DNA of 41,298 nt, from NCBI GenBank assembly GCA_021847245.1, contig JAJZUC010000016.1:1-41298 (forward strand), in the 5' to 3' direction. The notes beneath the pieces were generated by a model. That model was not told the origin of the DNA. It searched no databases and was given only the letters and a program-made list of their open reading frames with translations. This stretch comes from Deltaproteobacteria bacterium. Lineage in GTDB: Bacteria > Desulfobacterota > Desulfuromonadia > Geobacterales > Geobacteraceae. A program made the translations under genes and the position numbers. Shown in pieces: positions 1 through 8,700 of the stretch (positions are counted from its first letter, which is position 1; every line of letters starts with the position of its first letter).

Positions 1-118
1 CCGAGCACTTCCCGCACTGGAAACAGCGCCGCACCGAGCTCCCCGACAGGGCCTCCACTTTCCTCACGAACCCGAGATTCATCGTCTCGGTCGACAGCGT
101 CATCTTGGTGTGTTTCAT
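1..118 (-). CDS. HdrC-like iron-sulfur protein, N-terminal part
   Basis: Only the first 39 codons lie in the window; the gene continues past the left edge. The minus strand reads from an ATG at 118-116 and reaches Cys-Phe-Gln-Cys-Gly-Lys-Cys at residues 32-38. That is the start of a 4Fe-4S motif of the CxxCGxC type found in heterodisulfide reductase subunit C and related electron-transfer proteins. A GGAG lies a few bases upstream of the ATG; the other nearby ATG (129-127) runs into a stop at once. HdrC-type proteins pass electrons in HdrABC-like complexes in the cytoplasm. The family call rests on one cluster motif and the short N-terminal region, so succinate dehydrogenase-type or glycolate oxidase-type iron-sulfur proteins are possible. 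Its promoter appears to lie about 210 bases upstream, with operator-like sites. Confidence 0.6.
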   Translation of the reverse strand, partial: MKHTKMTLSTETMNLGFVRKVEALSGSSVRRCFQCGKCS

Positions 119-254
119 GGGGTCTCCATGGGGCGAAGGGTGGCCGAAGGAGCAGGGGCGGGTGGAGCTGCCGGCGAGGGGAGTGAACCGGCGGAGCGGG
201 GGGAAGGAGGCGCTCCATTGGACCGTCCTTTGAAATCGAGCAGTTGGGTTTTAG

Positions 255-265
255 TTTTAGTAAAT
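255..265. promoter_or_regulatory. Operator-like palindrome (copy 2)
   Basis: TTTTAGTAAAT matches copy 1 at 319-329 with a one-base mismatch between its arms. The preceding bases (GGTTTTAG here, GTTTTTAG there) are also repeated. The centres are 64 bases apart, about six helical turns. Confidence 0.4.
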
Positions 266-318
266 CGGTGGCCGCCAAATGCGGTTATGTTTTATGTATG
301 GCAGGTGAGTGTTTTTAG

Positions 319-329
319 TTTTACTAAAA
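319..329. promoter_or_regulatory. Operator-like palindrome (copy 1)
   Basis: TTTTACTAAAA is a perfect palindrome around one central base. It sits directly against the -10 box of the minus-strand promoter, so it would cover the transcription start. A near copy with the same flanking GTTTTTAG-like bases is at 255-265. Such placement is typical of a repressor site. The regulator is unknown. Confidence 0.45.
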
Positions 330-359
330 TAGCTACCACAGCATTGGATGGTTTGTCAA
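330..359 (-). promoter_or_regulatory. Promoter for the HdrC-like gene
   Basis: On the minus strand TTGACA (359-354) is followed after 18 bases by TAGCTA (335-330), preceded by TGTGG. The -35 box is perfect. The -10 box is unlike the E. coli consensus but matches the one upstream of the ATP synthase genes. Transcription would start near 322, giving a leader of about 200 bases before the ATG at 118. Confidence 0.5.
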
Positions 360-522
360 CGTTATAATAAAACGACGTGTGTTGGGACGGATCTTCGATG
401 GCTTTGCCTGGAATTATACTTGATCGGGTAACAAGAAAGCAACAGGAGGTGGACGCTCTTTGACAAGCGGGATGAAATGAATTACAAGGATTGGTGATTA
501 CGTTGCGAAAGGTGAGGTTACC

Positions 523-2325
523 ATCGGCGAGCTCGGACGACTCTATGGCTACCTGCGGGGGTGCCGGAGAAGCTATTTTCTCGGCGCCCTCTGTCTTGTC
601 GGGACCAACGCCCTCGCCCTTCTTGTCCCGTGGCTCCTGAAGCTGGCGGTGGAAGCCCTCCGGAGGCCGGCGGAAGCGCACCATACGGCTGCCTGGTACG
701 GCGGGGCGATTGTCGGGGTGGCGGTGCTCCAGGGGGGGGTGCGGATCTTCTCGCGCACGACGCTGCTCCATGGGGCCCGCCGGATCGAATATGCCATCCG
801 CGAGGAGCTCTACGCAAAACTCCTCTCCCTCGATCTTCCCTATTTCTCCGGCGAGCGGACCGGCGACCTCATGTCCCGCTTCGCCAACGACCTGACCAAT
901 GTCCGGATGCTCCTCGGCTTCGGGGTGCTCAACGTGATCAATACCGTCGTCATTTACGGCGCCGCCCTCGTCCTCATGGGACGGATCAGTGTGGTGCTGA
1001 CCCTCTGCGCCGTGGCGCCTTTGCCGCTTATGATCTACTGCGTGAAGGGGCTTACCCGCCGGATGTACCACCACTCGAAGCGGGCGCAGGAGGAGCTGGC
1101 ACGACTGACGAGCCAGGCCGAGGAAAACATCTCGGCGGCGATGGTGGTGCGGGCTTACTGCCGCGAGGCGGCGGCGACCGATGCCTTCCGGGAGATCGGC
1201 CGCAGCTATCTGGCCAGCAATATGGCAATGGCGCGGCTGCGGGGGGTGATCCTGCCGCTTATGGCGGCGACGTCGGCGCTGGGGACCCTGGTGGTCCTCT
1301 TCCTCGGCGGCCAGCGGGTCATTGCGGGGGCGATGACCCTGGGCGATTTCGTCGCCTTCAACGGCTATCTCGCCATGCTCGTCTGGCCTACGGTGGTTTT
1401 CGGCTGGATTCTGAATCTCCTCCAGCGGGGAGCTGCTTCCATGGCGCGCCTGAACGAGGTGCTCGACGCCCGCGCCCGGGTGGTGGAGCCGGCCGATCCG
1501 GCGCCGGTGAAGGCCCTTCGGGGAAAGATCGAGCTGCGCGGGCTATCGTTCGGCTACAACGGTGGCGAAGTGCTCCGGGGGATATCGCTCGTGATCGAGC
1601 CGGGGCAGAGGGTCGGCATCGTCGGGAGGGTCGGGAGCGGCAAGTCGACCCTGGTCCGGCTCATCGCCCGGCTCTTTCCGGTGGCGGACGGGGAGCTCTT
1701 CATCGACGGCACCGACATCAACCGGATTCCGCTCGGAGTCTTGCGCGGGGCCATCGGCTTCGTTCCCCAGGAGGGGTTTCTCTTTTCCCGCACCATCCGG
1801 GATAACATCGCCTACGGCAAGGAGGGGGCCGCGGAGGCGGAGGTGCTGGCGGCGGCGCGGCTTGCGCGGCTCGATGCCGACCTGCAGCGCTTTCCCGATG
1901 GCTACGATACCCTGGTCGGCGAACGGGGGGTGACGCTGTCGGGGGGGCAGAGGCAGCGGGCCGCCATCGCCCGGGCGCTTCTCCAGGACCCGGCGATCCT
2001 CATGCTGGACGATCCCCTCTCGGCGGTGGATGCCCGCACCGAGGAGGAGATCCTGCGGGAGCTCGCCGGCTACTACGGCACGCGGACCGTTCTGATTGTC
2101 TCCCATCGCCTGTCGGCGGTGCGGGACTGCGACGTCATCGTCGTGCTGGACGGAGGTTGTATTGCCGAACGGGGGAGTCACGACGAGCTTCTGGGGTGTG
2201 GGGGGCTGTACGCCGCCATGTGGCAGGAGCAGAAGATCCGGGAGGAGATCGCCGGTTTCCGGGACCGCCGGAGGGAAAACGTTCTGGAAAAAGAGGCTTT
2301 ACAAACAGCGGACGATATACTATAG
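523..2325 (+). CDS. ABC exporter half, MdlA-like, with abnormal start region
   Basis: This is a fused membrane and ATPase half of a type IV (MsbA-like) ABC exporter. Six membrane segments lie in the first 300 residues. The ATPase domain has Walker A GRVGSGKST near 1625-1650, signature LSGGQ near 1936-1950, Walker B LMLDD near 2000 and an SHR H-loop near 2100. The Walker B is followed by Asp, not the catalytic Glu, as in the degenerate half of heterodimeric exporters. The partner is probably the gene at 10652. The start is uncertain. The first usual start codon in the open frame is a GTG at 649, which would cut off the first membrane segment. Coding similarity (GRLYGYLRG) begins near 529. The best ribosome site (AGGAGGTGG, 444-452) leads to a TTG at 460 in this frame, but a TGA follows at 478-480. 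I place the start at an ATC after GGTGAGG as a guess. Confidence 0.75.
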   Translation: MGELGRLYGYLRGCRRSYFLGALCLVGTNALALLVPWLLKLAVEALRRPAEAHHTAAWYGGAIVGVAVLQGGVRIFSRTTLLHGARRIEYAIREELYAKLLSLDLPYFSGERTGDLMSRFANDLTNVRMLLGFGVLNVINTVVIYGAALVLMGRISVVLTLCAVAPLPLMIYCVKGLTRRMYHHSKRAQEELARLTSQAEENISAAMVVRAYCREAAATDAFREIGRSYLASNMAMARLRGVILPLMAATSALGTLVVLFLGGQRVIAGAMTLGDFVAFNGYLAMLVWPTVVFGWILNLLQRGAASMARLNEVLDARARVVEPADPAPVKALRGKIELRGLSFGYNGGEVLRGISLVIEPGQRVGIVGRVGSGKSTLVRLIARLFPVADGELFIDGTDINRIPLGVLRGAIGFVPQEGFLFSRTIRDNIAYGKEGAAEAEVLAAARLARLDADLQRFPDGYDTLVGERGVTLSGGQRQRAAIARALLQDPAILMLDDPLSAVDARTEEEILRELAGYYGTRTVLIVSHRLSAVRDCDVIVVLDGGCIAERGSHDELLGCGGLYAAMWQEQKIREEIAGFRDRRRENVLEKEALQTADDIL

Positions 2326-2326
2326 T
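2298..2326 (+). promoter_or_regulatory. Promoter of tRNA-Ser
   Basis: TTTACA (2298-2303), 17 bases, then TATAGT (2321-2326). The -10 box contains the stop codon of the preceding ABC gene. The predicted start near 2333 is just before the tRNA. Confidence 0.65.
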
Positions 2327-2336
2327 CCATGGTTCC

Positions 2337-2424
2337 GGAGAGATGTCCGAGTGGTCGAAGGAGCACGATTGGAAATCGTGTGTACTGCAAGGTACCGAGG
2401 GTTCGAATCCCTCTCTCTCCGCCA
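2337..2424 (+). tRNA. tRNA-Ser (anticodon GGA)
   Basis: The acceptor arms GGAGAGA (2337-2343) and TCTCTCC (2414-2420) pair. CCA is encoded at 2422-2424. The anticodon stem CACGA/TCGTG encloses TTGGAAA with anticodon GGA at 2371-2373. A long variable arm and the T-loop GGTTCGAATCC mark a class II serine tRNA of 88 bases. It reads UCC and UCU codons. Confidence 0.95.
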
Positions 2425-2468
2425 TAAACAACTTCAGAAAAGCCGCCCCGGGCGGCAGAGCAGTCCAT

Positions 2469-2504
2469 CTCGGCCCGGCGTTTTCCGTTTCGGGCCGAGC
2501 GCAT
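2469..2504 (+). terminator. Stem-loop between tRNA-Ser and SRP RNA
   Basis: CTCGGCCCG (2469-2477) pairs with CGGGCCGAG (2491-2499) around a 13-base loop. The T-run soon after it is short, so it may end tRNA transcription or act as a processing signal. Confidence 0.4.
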
Positions 2505-2507
2505 TTT

Positions 2508-2633
2508 GCGGGCAGAGCTGATAGCTGGGTCCCGCGCAACGGTAGGTTATGAACCCCGCCAGGTCCGGAAGGAAGCAACGGCAGTAACTGACACCGTGTG
2601 CCGCGGGGGAGCCCAGCTATCAGTTGTGCCCGC
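2508..2633 (+). ncRNA. ffs: Signal recognition particle RNA, small bacterial type
   Basis: The conserved core CCAGGTCCGGAAGGAAGCA near 2559-2577 is the SRP54 (Ffh)-binding helix 8 region of bacterial SRP RNA. The ends pair over a long stretch: GCGGGCA (2508-2514) with TGCCCGC (2627-2633), and GCTGATAGCTGGG with CCCAGCTATCAG further in. The given limits are those of the full helix; the mature RNA may be shorter, about 100 bases. With Ffh it targets nascent membrane proteins. Placement just before dnaX matches the Bacillus arrangement scr-dnaX-yaaK-recR. Confidence 0.92.
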
Positions 2634-2703
2634 AAACCCCCTGACTACCCCTTCCCCCTTCTTGCCCGAGCACGAACCGTTCACGCAGTGAGGTGGTTAT
2701 ACC

Positions 2704-4455
2704 TTGTCCTATCTCGTCCTCGCTCGAAAGTGGCGCCCCCAGACCTTCAGCGACCTTACCGGCCAGGGGCATGTCAGTCAGACACTGAAAAACGCCATCG
2801 ATTCCGGCAGGATCGCCCACGCCTTTCTCTTTACCGGGGCGCGGGGGGTGGGGAAAACCTCGTCGGCCCGGATCCTGGCCAAGGCCCTCAACTGTGAACG
2901 GGGGATGAGCCCCGAGCCGTGCAACCAGTGCCCCGCCTGCCTGGAGATCACCGCCGGTACCGCCGTGGACGTCCTCGAGATCGACGGCGCTTCCAACACC
3001 GGGGTCGACGATATCCGCGAGCTGCGCGAGAACGTCAAGTACCTCCCTTCCCGGCTCCGCTACAAGGTCTTCATCATCGACGAAGTCCACATGCTCTCCA
3101 CCAGCGCCTTCAACGCCCTGCTGAAGACCCTGGAGGAGCCTCCGCCCCACGTCAAGTTCATCTTCGCCACCACCGAGCCCCACAAGGTCCCGATCACCAT
3201 CCTCTCCCGCTGTCAGCGCTTCGACTTCAAGCGGATTCCGCTCGGCCAGGTGGTGGAGCGGCTCCGCTACATCGTCGACCAGGAACGGATCACCATCAGC
3301 GACGAAGCCCTCACCGTCGTGGCCCGCAAGGGGGACGGGAGCATGCGCGATTCCCTCTCGGTCCTCGACCAGGTTCTCGCCTTCTGCGGCGACCAGGTGC
3401 GGGACGAAGAGGTGGCAACTCTGCTCGGCGTCGTCGACCGGCGGCTCCTGCTGGAGGCCTCGGCGGCGGTCTTTGCCCGTGACACCGCGTCGGCCCTGGG
3501 GGTGGCGGCGAAGGTGGACGGGTACGGTTACAGCATGCGGCAGTTTTGCGGCGAGCTGATCGATCATTTTCGCAATATGACGATTGTCGCGGCGGTAACC
3601 GATCCCCGGGACCTCCTTGATCTCTCCGAAGCCGAGTTCGCGGCGCTCCGGGAACAGGCGGGGGCCGTGCCGCTTGCCGATCTCCAGCGGCATCTGACGA
3701 TCCTGCTGCGGGCGGAAGGGGAGATGGCCCATTCGTCCTACCCCCGGCTTCTGCTCGAATTGACCCTCATCAAGATGGCGACCCTGGCGCCGGTGGTGCC
3801 GGTGGATGAGCTTCTGGAGCGGTTGAAAAAGATCGAATCCGTCGGGGGAGGGGGAGTCGCTGCCGATGCCCGGGCCCAGTGGCGCCCCGCAGCCGGGGCG
3901 TCCCCCACGGCGCCCGCCGCGCCTCCTCCGGAGCAAAGGCTGGCGTCTCCGGGTCGTGAGGGAGCGGCGCCGGCACGTCCCGTCCCCGAAGCCCCTGTCG
4001 CGAGCGTGGCCACCAGGGGTGCCGCGGCTCCCGGGCCCCGCCGGACGGGGGACGACTGGGCTGACTTTGTCGCTTTTGCCAAAGGGGCGAAGGTGCGGCT
4101 CGGATCGCTGCTGGAGCATGGCAGCCCCCTTGTCGTCACCGCCGAGCGGCTCGAAATCGGGTTTCCCGAGGGATCGTTCGCGCTCACGAGCCTCAAGGAC
4201 CGCGATTCCCTCGCTTCCCTGAAGGAGCTGGCCGCACGCTTCTTCGGCACCGAACCGGTTGTGGCTCTCAAGCCGCTGGCGGGAGGCGGCGGGGCACCGC
4301 CGAATCTCCTGGAAAAAAAAAAGGCTGAATCAGCCCGACGCGAGGCCGATCTTCGGCAGGTTGCTGCATCCCATCCGGCGGTCTCGGCGGCCCTGGATGT
4401 CTTCGGTGGGACCATTGCCGAGGTCGTTTCCCTGGAGCAGAAGGAAAAAGTATAA
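2704..4455 (+). CDS. dnaX: DNA polymerase III subunits gamma/tau
   Basis: Clamp-loader ATPase of 583 residues. The N-terminus (SYLVLARKWRP, TGARGVGKTSS Walker A, a CxxCPxC zinc module near residues 75-85, IDEVHMLS Walker B, TILSRCQRF with the SRC sensor) is typical. A Pro/Ala-rich linker follows near residues 390-450, then a short C-terminal domain ending in the HPAVSAALDVFGG-type block. The start is TTG after GAGGTGG. At 4313-4322 a run of ten A is followed by a small hairpin. A -1 shift there meets TGA at 4326-4328 and would give a product of about 541 residues, so two forms (tau and a gamma-like form) are likely. It is followed by ybaB and recR. Confidence 0.95.
   Translation: MSYLVLARKWRPQTFSDLTGQGHVSQTLKNAIDSGRIAHAFLFTGARGVGKTSSARILAKALNCERGMSPEPCNQCPACLEITAGTAVDVLEIDGASNTGVDDIRELRENVKYLPSRLRYKVFIIDEVHMLSTSAFNALLKTLEEPPPHVKFIFATTEPHKVPITILSRCQRFDFKRIPLGQVVERLRYIVDQERITISDEALTVVARKGDGSMRDSLSVLDQVLAFCGDQVRDEEVATLLGVVDRRLLLEASAAVFARDTASALGVAAKVDGYGYSMRQFCGELIDHFRNMTIVAAVTDPRDLLDLSEAEFAALREQAGAVPLADLQRHLTILLRAEGEMAHSSYPRLLLELTLIKMATLAPVVPVDELLERLKKIESVGGGGVAADARAQWRPAAGASPTAPAAPPPEQRLASPGREGAAPARPVPEAPVASVATRGAAAPGPRRTGDDWADFVAFAKGAKVRLGSLLEHGSPLVVTAERLEIGFPEGSFALTSLKDRDSLASLKELAARFFGTEPVVALKPLAGGGGAPPNLLEKKKAESARREADLRQVAASHPAVSAALDVFGGTIAEVVSLEQKEKV
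4313..4335 (+). promoter_or_regulatory. Candidate programmed slippage site in dnaX
   Basis: Ten A residues (4313-4322) are followed at once by GGCTG-aat-CAGCC, a five-pair hairpin (4323-4335). The zero frame continues through GCT GAA. The -1 frame reads GGC TGA and stops within the hairpin. dnaX slippage is known in E. coli (ribosomal) and Thermus (transcriptional). Confidence 0.55.
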
Positions 4456-4524
4456 CTTCGTTTTAATAACAGCAAAACTCTTTGAGCGAGAGTAAATTTC
4501 ATATCACCACAGACGGAGGAAGAG

Positions 4525-4839
4525 ATGTCCAAAGGTTTGGCAGGGATCATGAAACAGGCCCAGATGATGCAGCAGAAGATGGCGAAACTTCAGGAGGAGG
4601 CCGCCAACCGTACGGCCGAGGCGACCGCCGGCGGCGGGGCGGTGGTGGCCGTGGTGAGCGGTAAAAACCAGCTTCTTTCCCTGAGCATCAAGAAGGAGGC
4701 AGTGGACCCGGAAGATGTGGAGATGCTGCAGGACCTCGTCATGGCAGCGGTGAACGAGGCGCTGAAGAAGGTTCAGTCCCAGTTTTCCGAAGAGATGAGC
4801 AGGATCACTGGCGGGCTCAATATTCCTGGTCTCTTCTGA
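4525..4839 (+). CDS. ybaB: YbaB/EbfC family nucleoid-associated protein
   Basis: A protein of 104 residues, the usual length of this family. It starts MSKGLAGIMKQAQMMQQKM and ends with the typical GGLNIPGLF. Members form small tweezer-like dimers that bind DNA without strict sequence preference. An AGGAAGAG ribosome site precedes the ATG. It lies between dnaX and recR, the usual place in many bacteria, about 70 bases after dnaX. A strong terminator follows at 4931-4968. Confidence 0.93.
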   Translation: MSKGLAGIMKQAQMMQQKMAKLQEEAANRTAEATAGGGAVVAVVSGKNQLLSLSIKKEAVDPEDVEMLQDLVMAAVNEALKKVQSQFSEEMSRITGGLNIPGLF

Positions 4840-4930
4840 GGCCGAGGGTATACGGAAAATTGATTTGCCGTTCGTTTGCGCCGTCTCCGCCGGAAGCTCC
4901 CGGAAAGAAAAGGTGGCGGCGGCTGTCAGG

Positions 4931-4968
4931 AAAACGCCAGACGTTGCAAAATGTTATGGCGTTTTTTA
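4931..4968 (+). terminator. Intrinsic terminator after ybaB
   Basis: AACGCCA (4933-4939) pairs with TGGCGTT (4957-4963), with an inner ACGTT/AATGT pairing, followed by six T. It separates ybaB from recR, so recR probably has its own promoter in the AT-rich stretch 4970-5025. I see no clear promoter boxes there. Confidence 0.75.
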
Positions 4969-5029
4969 TTTAAATTGAAAAAATTTACCATTAATGTAAT
5001 CAAAAAATGTTTTATATGTCGGAAAAAAT

Positions 5030-5623
5030 ATGATACGTTTCTCAAGTTCATTGACCAGGCTTCTCGCCGAGTTGCAGAAACTGCCAGGAGTCGGTGAGAA
5101 GACGGCGCTGCGGTTTGCCTTTCACCTCCTGAAGTCTCCCGATAACGCCAATGCCCTCGCCGAGAGTCTGTGCGCGGTGACGTCCCGAGTGAGGTTCTGC
5201 TCGACCTGCTTCGGCATCACCGAGGAGGACCCCTGTCGGCTCTGCACCGGGCCTCGGGAAGAGACCTCCCTCTGCGTTGTGGAGGAACCCCAGGACCTCC
5301 TGGCCGTGGAACGGACCGGGGCATTCCGGGGGCGCTATCACGTCCTGCAGGGGGCGCTGTCGCCGCTGAACGGCGTCACGCCCTCCCGGTTGCGAATCGC
5401 CGAGTTGATGGCGCGGCTCGGGGAGGGGACGGTGCGGGAGGTGGTGGTCGCTACCAACTTCTCGGTGGAGGGGGAGGCGACGGCGCTCTATCTCGCCCGT
5501 CTCATCAAGCCGCTCGGAGTCAGGGTCACGCGGCTTGCCCACGGCATCCCGACCGGGAGCGACCTGGAATATGTGGATGCCGCCACGGTGCAGCGGGCAC
5601 TGGAGGGGCGAAACGAGCTGTAG
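5030..5623 (+). CDS. recR: Recombination mediator protein RecR
   Basis: A protein of 197 residues, full length for the family. Order of parts: helix-hairpin-helix region with LPGVGEKTA near residue 18, a zinc finger with C57, C60, C69 and C72, then the Toprim domain (VVEEPQDLLAVE) and the C-terminal LAHGIPTGSDLEYVD block. RecR works with RecO (and RecF) to load RecA on single-stranded gaps. The ATG at 5030 is in an AT-rich leader with GGAAAAAA upstream. It follows dnaX-ybaB as in many bacteria but is set apart by a terminator. Confidence 0.95.
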   Translation: MIRFSSSLTRLLAELQKLPGVGEKTALRFAFHLLKSPDNANALAESLCAVTSRVRFCSTCFGITEEDPCRLCTGPREETSLCVVEEPQDLLAVERTGAFRGRYHVLQGALSPLNGVTPSRLRIAELMARLGEGTVREVVVATNFSVEGEATALYLARLIKPLGVRVTRLAHGIPTGSDLEYVDAATVQRALEGRNEL

Positions 5624-5708
5624 ATGGTTGATCTGGCTGAGTAGTTCCGTAAATCCGCAGACTAACGAACAGTTACGGCTGTGCGTCACTATCCAAGAGG
5701 AGGAGTGT

Positions 5709-8700
5709 ATGAGCAGAAAAATGGTAACGATCGATGGCAACACCGCCGCCGCTCATGTGGCCCATGCCACCAACGAGGTGATCGCCATCTACCCTATCAC
5801 CCCTTCATCGGTCATGGGCGAGATCTCCGACATGAAGAGCGCCATGGGCGAGAAGAATATCTGGGGGACCGTCCCGGCGGTCGTCGAGATGCAGTCCGAG
5901 GGGGGGGCCGCCGGTGCCGTCCACGGCGCGCTGCAGGCGGGAGCCCTCACCACCACGTTCACCGCCAGCCAGGGGCTTCTCCTCATGATCCCCAACATGT
6001 TCAAGATCGCCGGCGAGCTGACCTCCACGGTCTTCCACGTCTCGGCCCGCGCCATCGCGGCCCAGGCCCTCTCCATCTTCGGCGACCATTCGGACGTCAT
6101 GGCGTGCCGTTCCACCGGCTGGGCCATGCTCTGCTCCAACAACGTCCAGGAGGTGATGGACTTCGCCCTCATCGCCCAAGCGGCGACCCTGCGTGCCCGG
6201 GTGCCGTTCCTCCACTTCTTCGACGGCTTCCGGACCTCCCATGAGGTGCAGAAGGTCGAAGAGCTCACCTTCGACGATATGCGTGCCATGGTTGACGACG
6301 AGCTGGTGGCGGCCCACAAGGCCAGGGCGCTCAATCCGGACAAGCCGGTCATGCGCGGCACCGCCCAGAACCCCGACGTCTACTTCCAGGGGCGCGAGAC
6401 GGTGAACCCGTACTACCCGGCCACCCTCGGGATCGTCCAGGAGGAGATGGACAAGTTCGCCAAGGTGGCCGGCCGCCAGTACAAGCTCGTCGACTATGCG
6501 GGTGCCCCCGATGCCGAGCGGGTCGTCGTCATCATGGGGTCCGGCGCCGACACCATCCAGGAGACCGTGGAGAACCTGGTTGCCAAGGGGGAGAAGGTCG
6601 GCGTGGTGAAGGTCCGCCTCTTCCGGCCGTTCCCGGTGGATGCCTTCGCCGCGGCCCTTCCCGCCACCGTCAAGAAGATTGCCGTCCTCGACCGGACCAA
6701 GGAGCCGGGATCGCTCGGCGAGCCGCTCTACCTCGATGTCCGCACCGCCATCGGCGAGGCGATGGCCGACGGGAAGCTCTCCTTCGCCCGCTATCCGGCC
6801 GTCGTCGGCGGCCGCTACGGCCTCGGCTCCAAGGAGTTCACCCCTGCCATGGCCAAGGCGGTCTTCGACAACCTGAAGGACGACCGGCCGAAGAATCACT
6901 TCGTGGTCGGGATAGTGGAGGATGTCACCAACGTGAGCCTTCCTGTCGATCCGAGCTTCAAGAACCCGGCCGAGGGGATTTACTCCGCCATGTTCTTCGG
7001 CCTCGGCTCCGACGGCACCGTCGGCGCCAACAAGAACTCCATCAAGATTATCGGCGAGAGGACCGACAACAACGCCCAGGCCTACTTCGTCTATGACTCC
7101 AAGAAGGCGGGAAGCGTCACCACCTCCCACCTGCGCTTCGGCAGGAAGGCGATCAACTCCCCCTACCTGATCGATCAGGCCGACTTCGTCGCCTGCCACA
7201 ACTTCTCCTTCCTGGAGAAGTACGACATGCTCTCCAAGGCGAAGGAGGGGGCCACCTTCCTCCTCTGCTCCCCCTTCGACAAGGACGAGATCTGGGACCG
7301 GATGCCGGTGGAGGTGCAGCGCCAGATCATTGCCAAGAAGCTGAAGTTCTACGTCATCAACGCCATCAAGGTGGCCGAGGAGCTGGGGCTTGGCGCCCGC
7401 ATCAACGTCATCATGCAGACGGCGTTCTTCAAGATCTCCAACATCATCCCGCTGGAGACCGCCCTCGACTCCATCAAGGACGCCATCAAGAAATCCTACG
7501 GCAAGGCGGGGGAGAAAGTCGTCGAGATGAACAACAAGGCGGTGGACGCCGCCCTGGAGAACATCTTCGAGGTCGCGGTGCCGGCGGCGGCCACCAGCAG
7601 CCTGAAGAAGCCCCCCGTGGTCGGTGCCCACGCCCCTGGCTTCGTGCAGGACGTGACCGCCACCATCATCGCCGGCTACGGCGACGACGTGCCGGTCTCC
7701 AAGATGCCGGCCGACGGCACCTTCCCCACCGCCACCTCCCAGTACGAGAAGCGGAACATCGCGGTGGAGATCCCGGTGTGGGACGAGGCGATCTGCATCC
7801 AGTGCGGCATCTGCTCCTTCGTCTGCCCCCACGCCACGATCCGGATGAAGGCATACGACGCCTCTTGCCTGGCCAACGCCCCCGCCACCTTCAAGTCGGT
7901 GGACGCCAAGGGGAACGAGTACAAGGGGATGAAGTTCACCCTCCAGGTCGCTCCCGAGGACTGCACCGGCTGCGGCGCCTGCGTCCACAACTGCCCGGCC
8001 AAGAGCAAGGAGGACCCGAACCACAAGGCGATCAACATGCAGTTCCAGCCCCCACTGCGCGAGCAGGAGGCGAAGAACTGGGACTTCTTCCTCACCCTGC
8101 CGGAGACCGACCTCTCCCTCCTCAAGCTCGACTCCCTCAAGGGGAGCCAGCTGGTGCGGCCGCTCTTCGAGTTCTCCGGCGCCTGCGCCGGCTGCGGCGA
8201 AACCCCGTACCTGAAGCTCCTGTCCCAGCTCTTCGGCGACCGGGCCCTCATCGCCAACGCCACGGGCTGTACCTCCATCTACGGCGGCAACCTCCCGACC
8301 ACCCCGTGGGCCAAGCGGGCCGACGGCCGTGGTCCGGCCTGGTCCAACTCCCTCTTCGAGGACAACGCCGAGTTCGGCTTCGGGATGCGTCTCACGGTGG
8401 ACAAGTTCAACGAGCAGGCGCTGGAACTGCTGGACCAGCTCCTCACCTGCGGCTGCAAACATTGCCAGGGCGTACAGGGGCTCATGAACGAGATCAAGTC
8501 GGCCGACCAGTCGACCCAGGCGGGGATCGAGCGGCAGCGCGAGCGGGTGGCCCAGCTGAAGAAGACCCTGGTCGACTGCCCCGAACCGGCCGCCAAGCGC
8601 CTCCTCACCCTGGCCGACTACCTGGTGAAGAAGTCGGTCTGGTGCGTCGGCGGTGACGGCTGGGCCTACGACATCGGCTACGGCGGCCTCGACCACGTCA

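Noticed and set aside
119..218. Possible leader peptide gene on the minus strand from ATG 218, after AAAGGA
   Set aside because: It has a ribosome-like site, but the predicted peptide is an arbitrary Pro/Arg-rich sequence that runs past the next start in another frame.
478..530. Possible SECIS-like hairpin after the TGA at 478-480
   Set aside because: Only a weak pairing (GGTGA with TTACC, about 490-522) exists, with a large loop. A selenocysteine at codon 7 of an ABC exporter has no known parallel.
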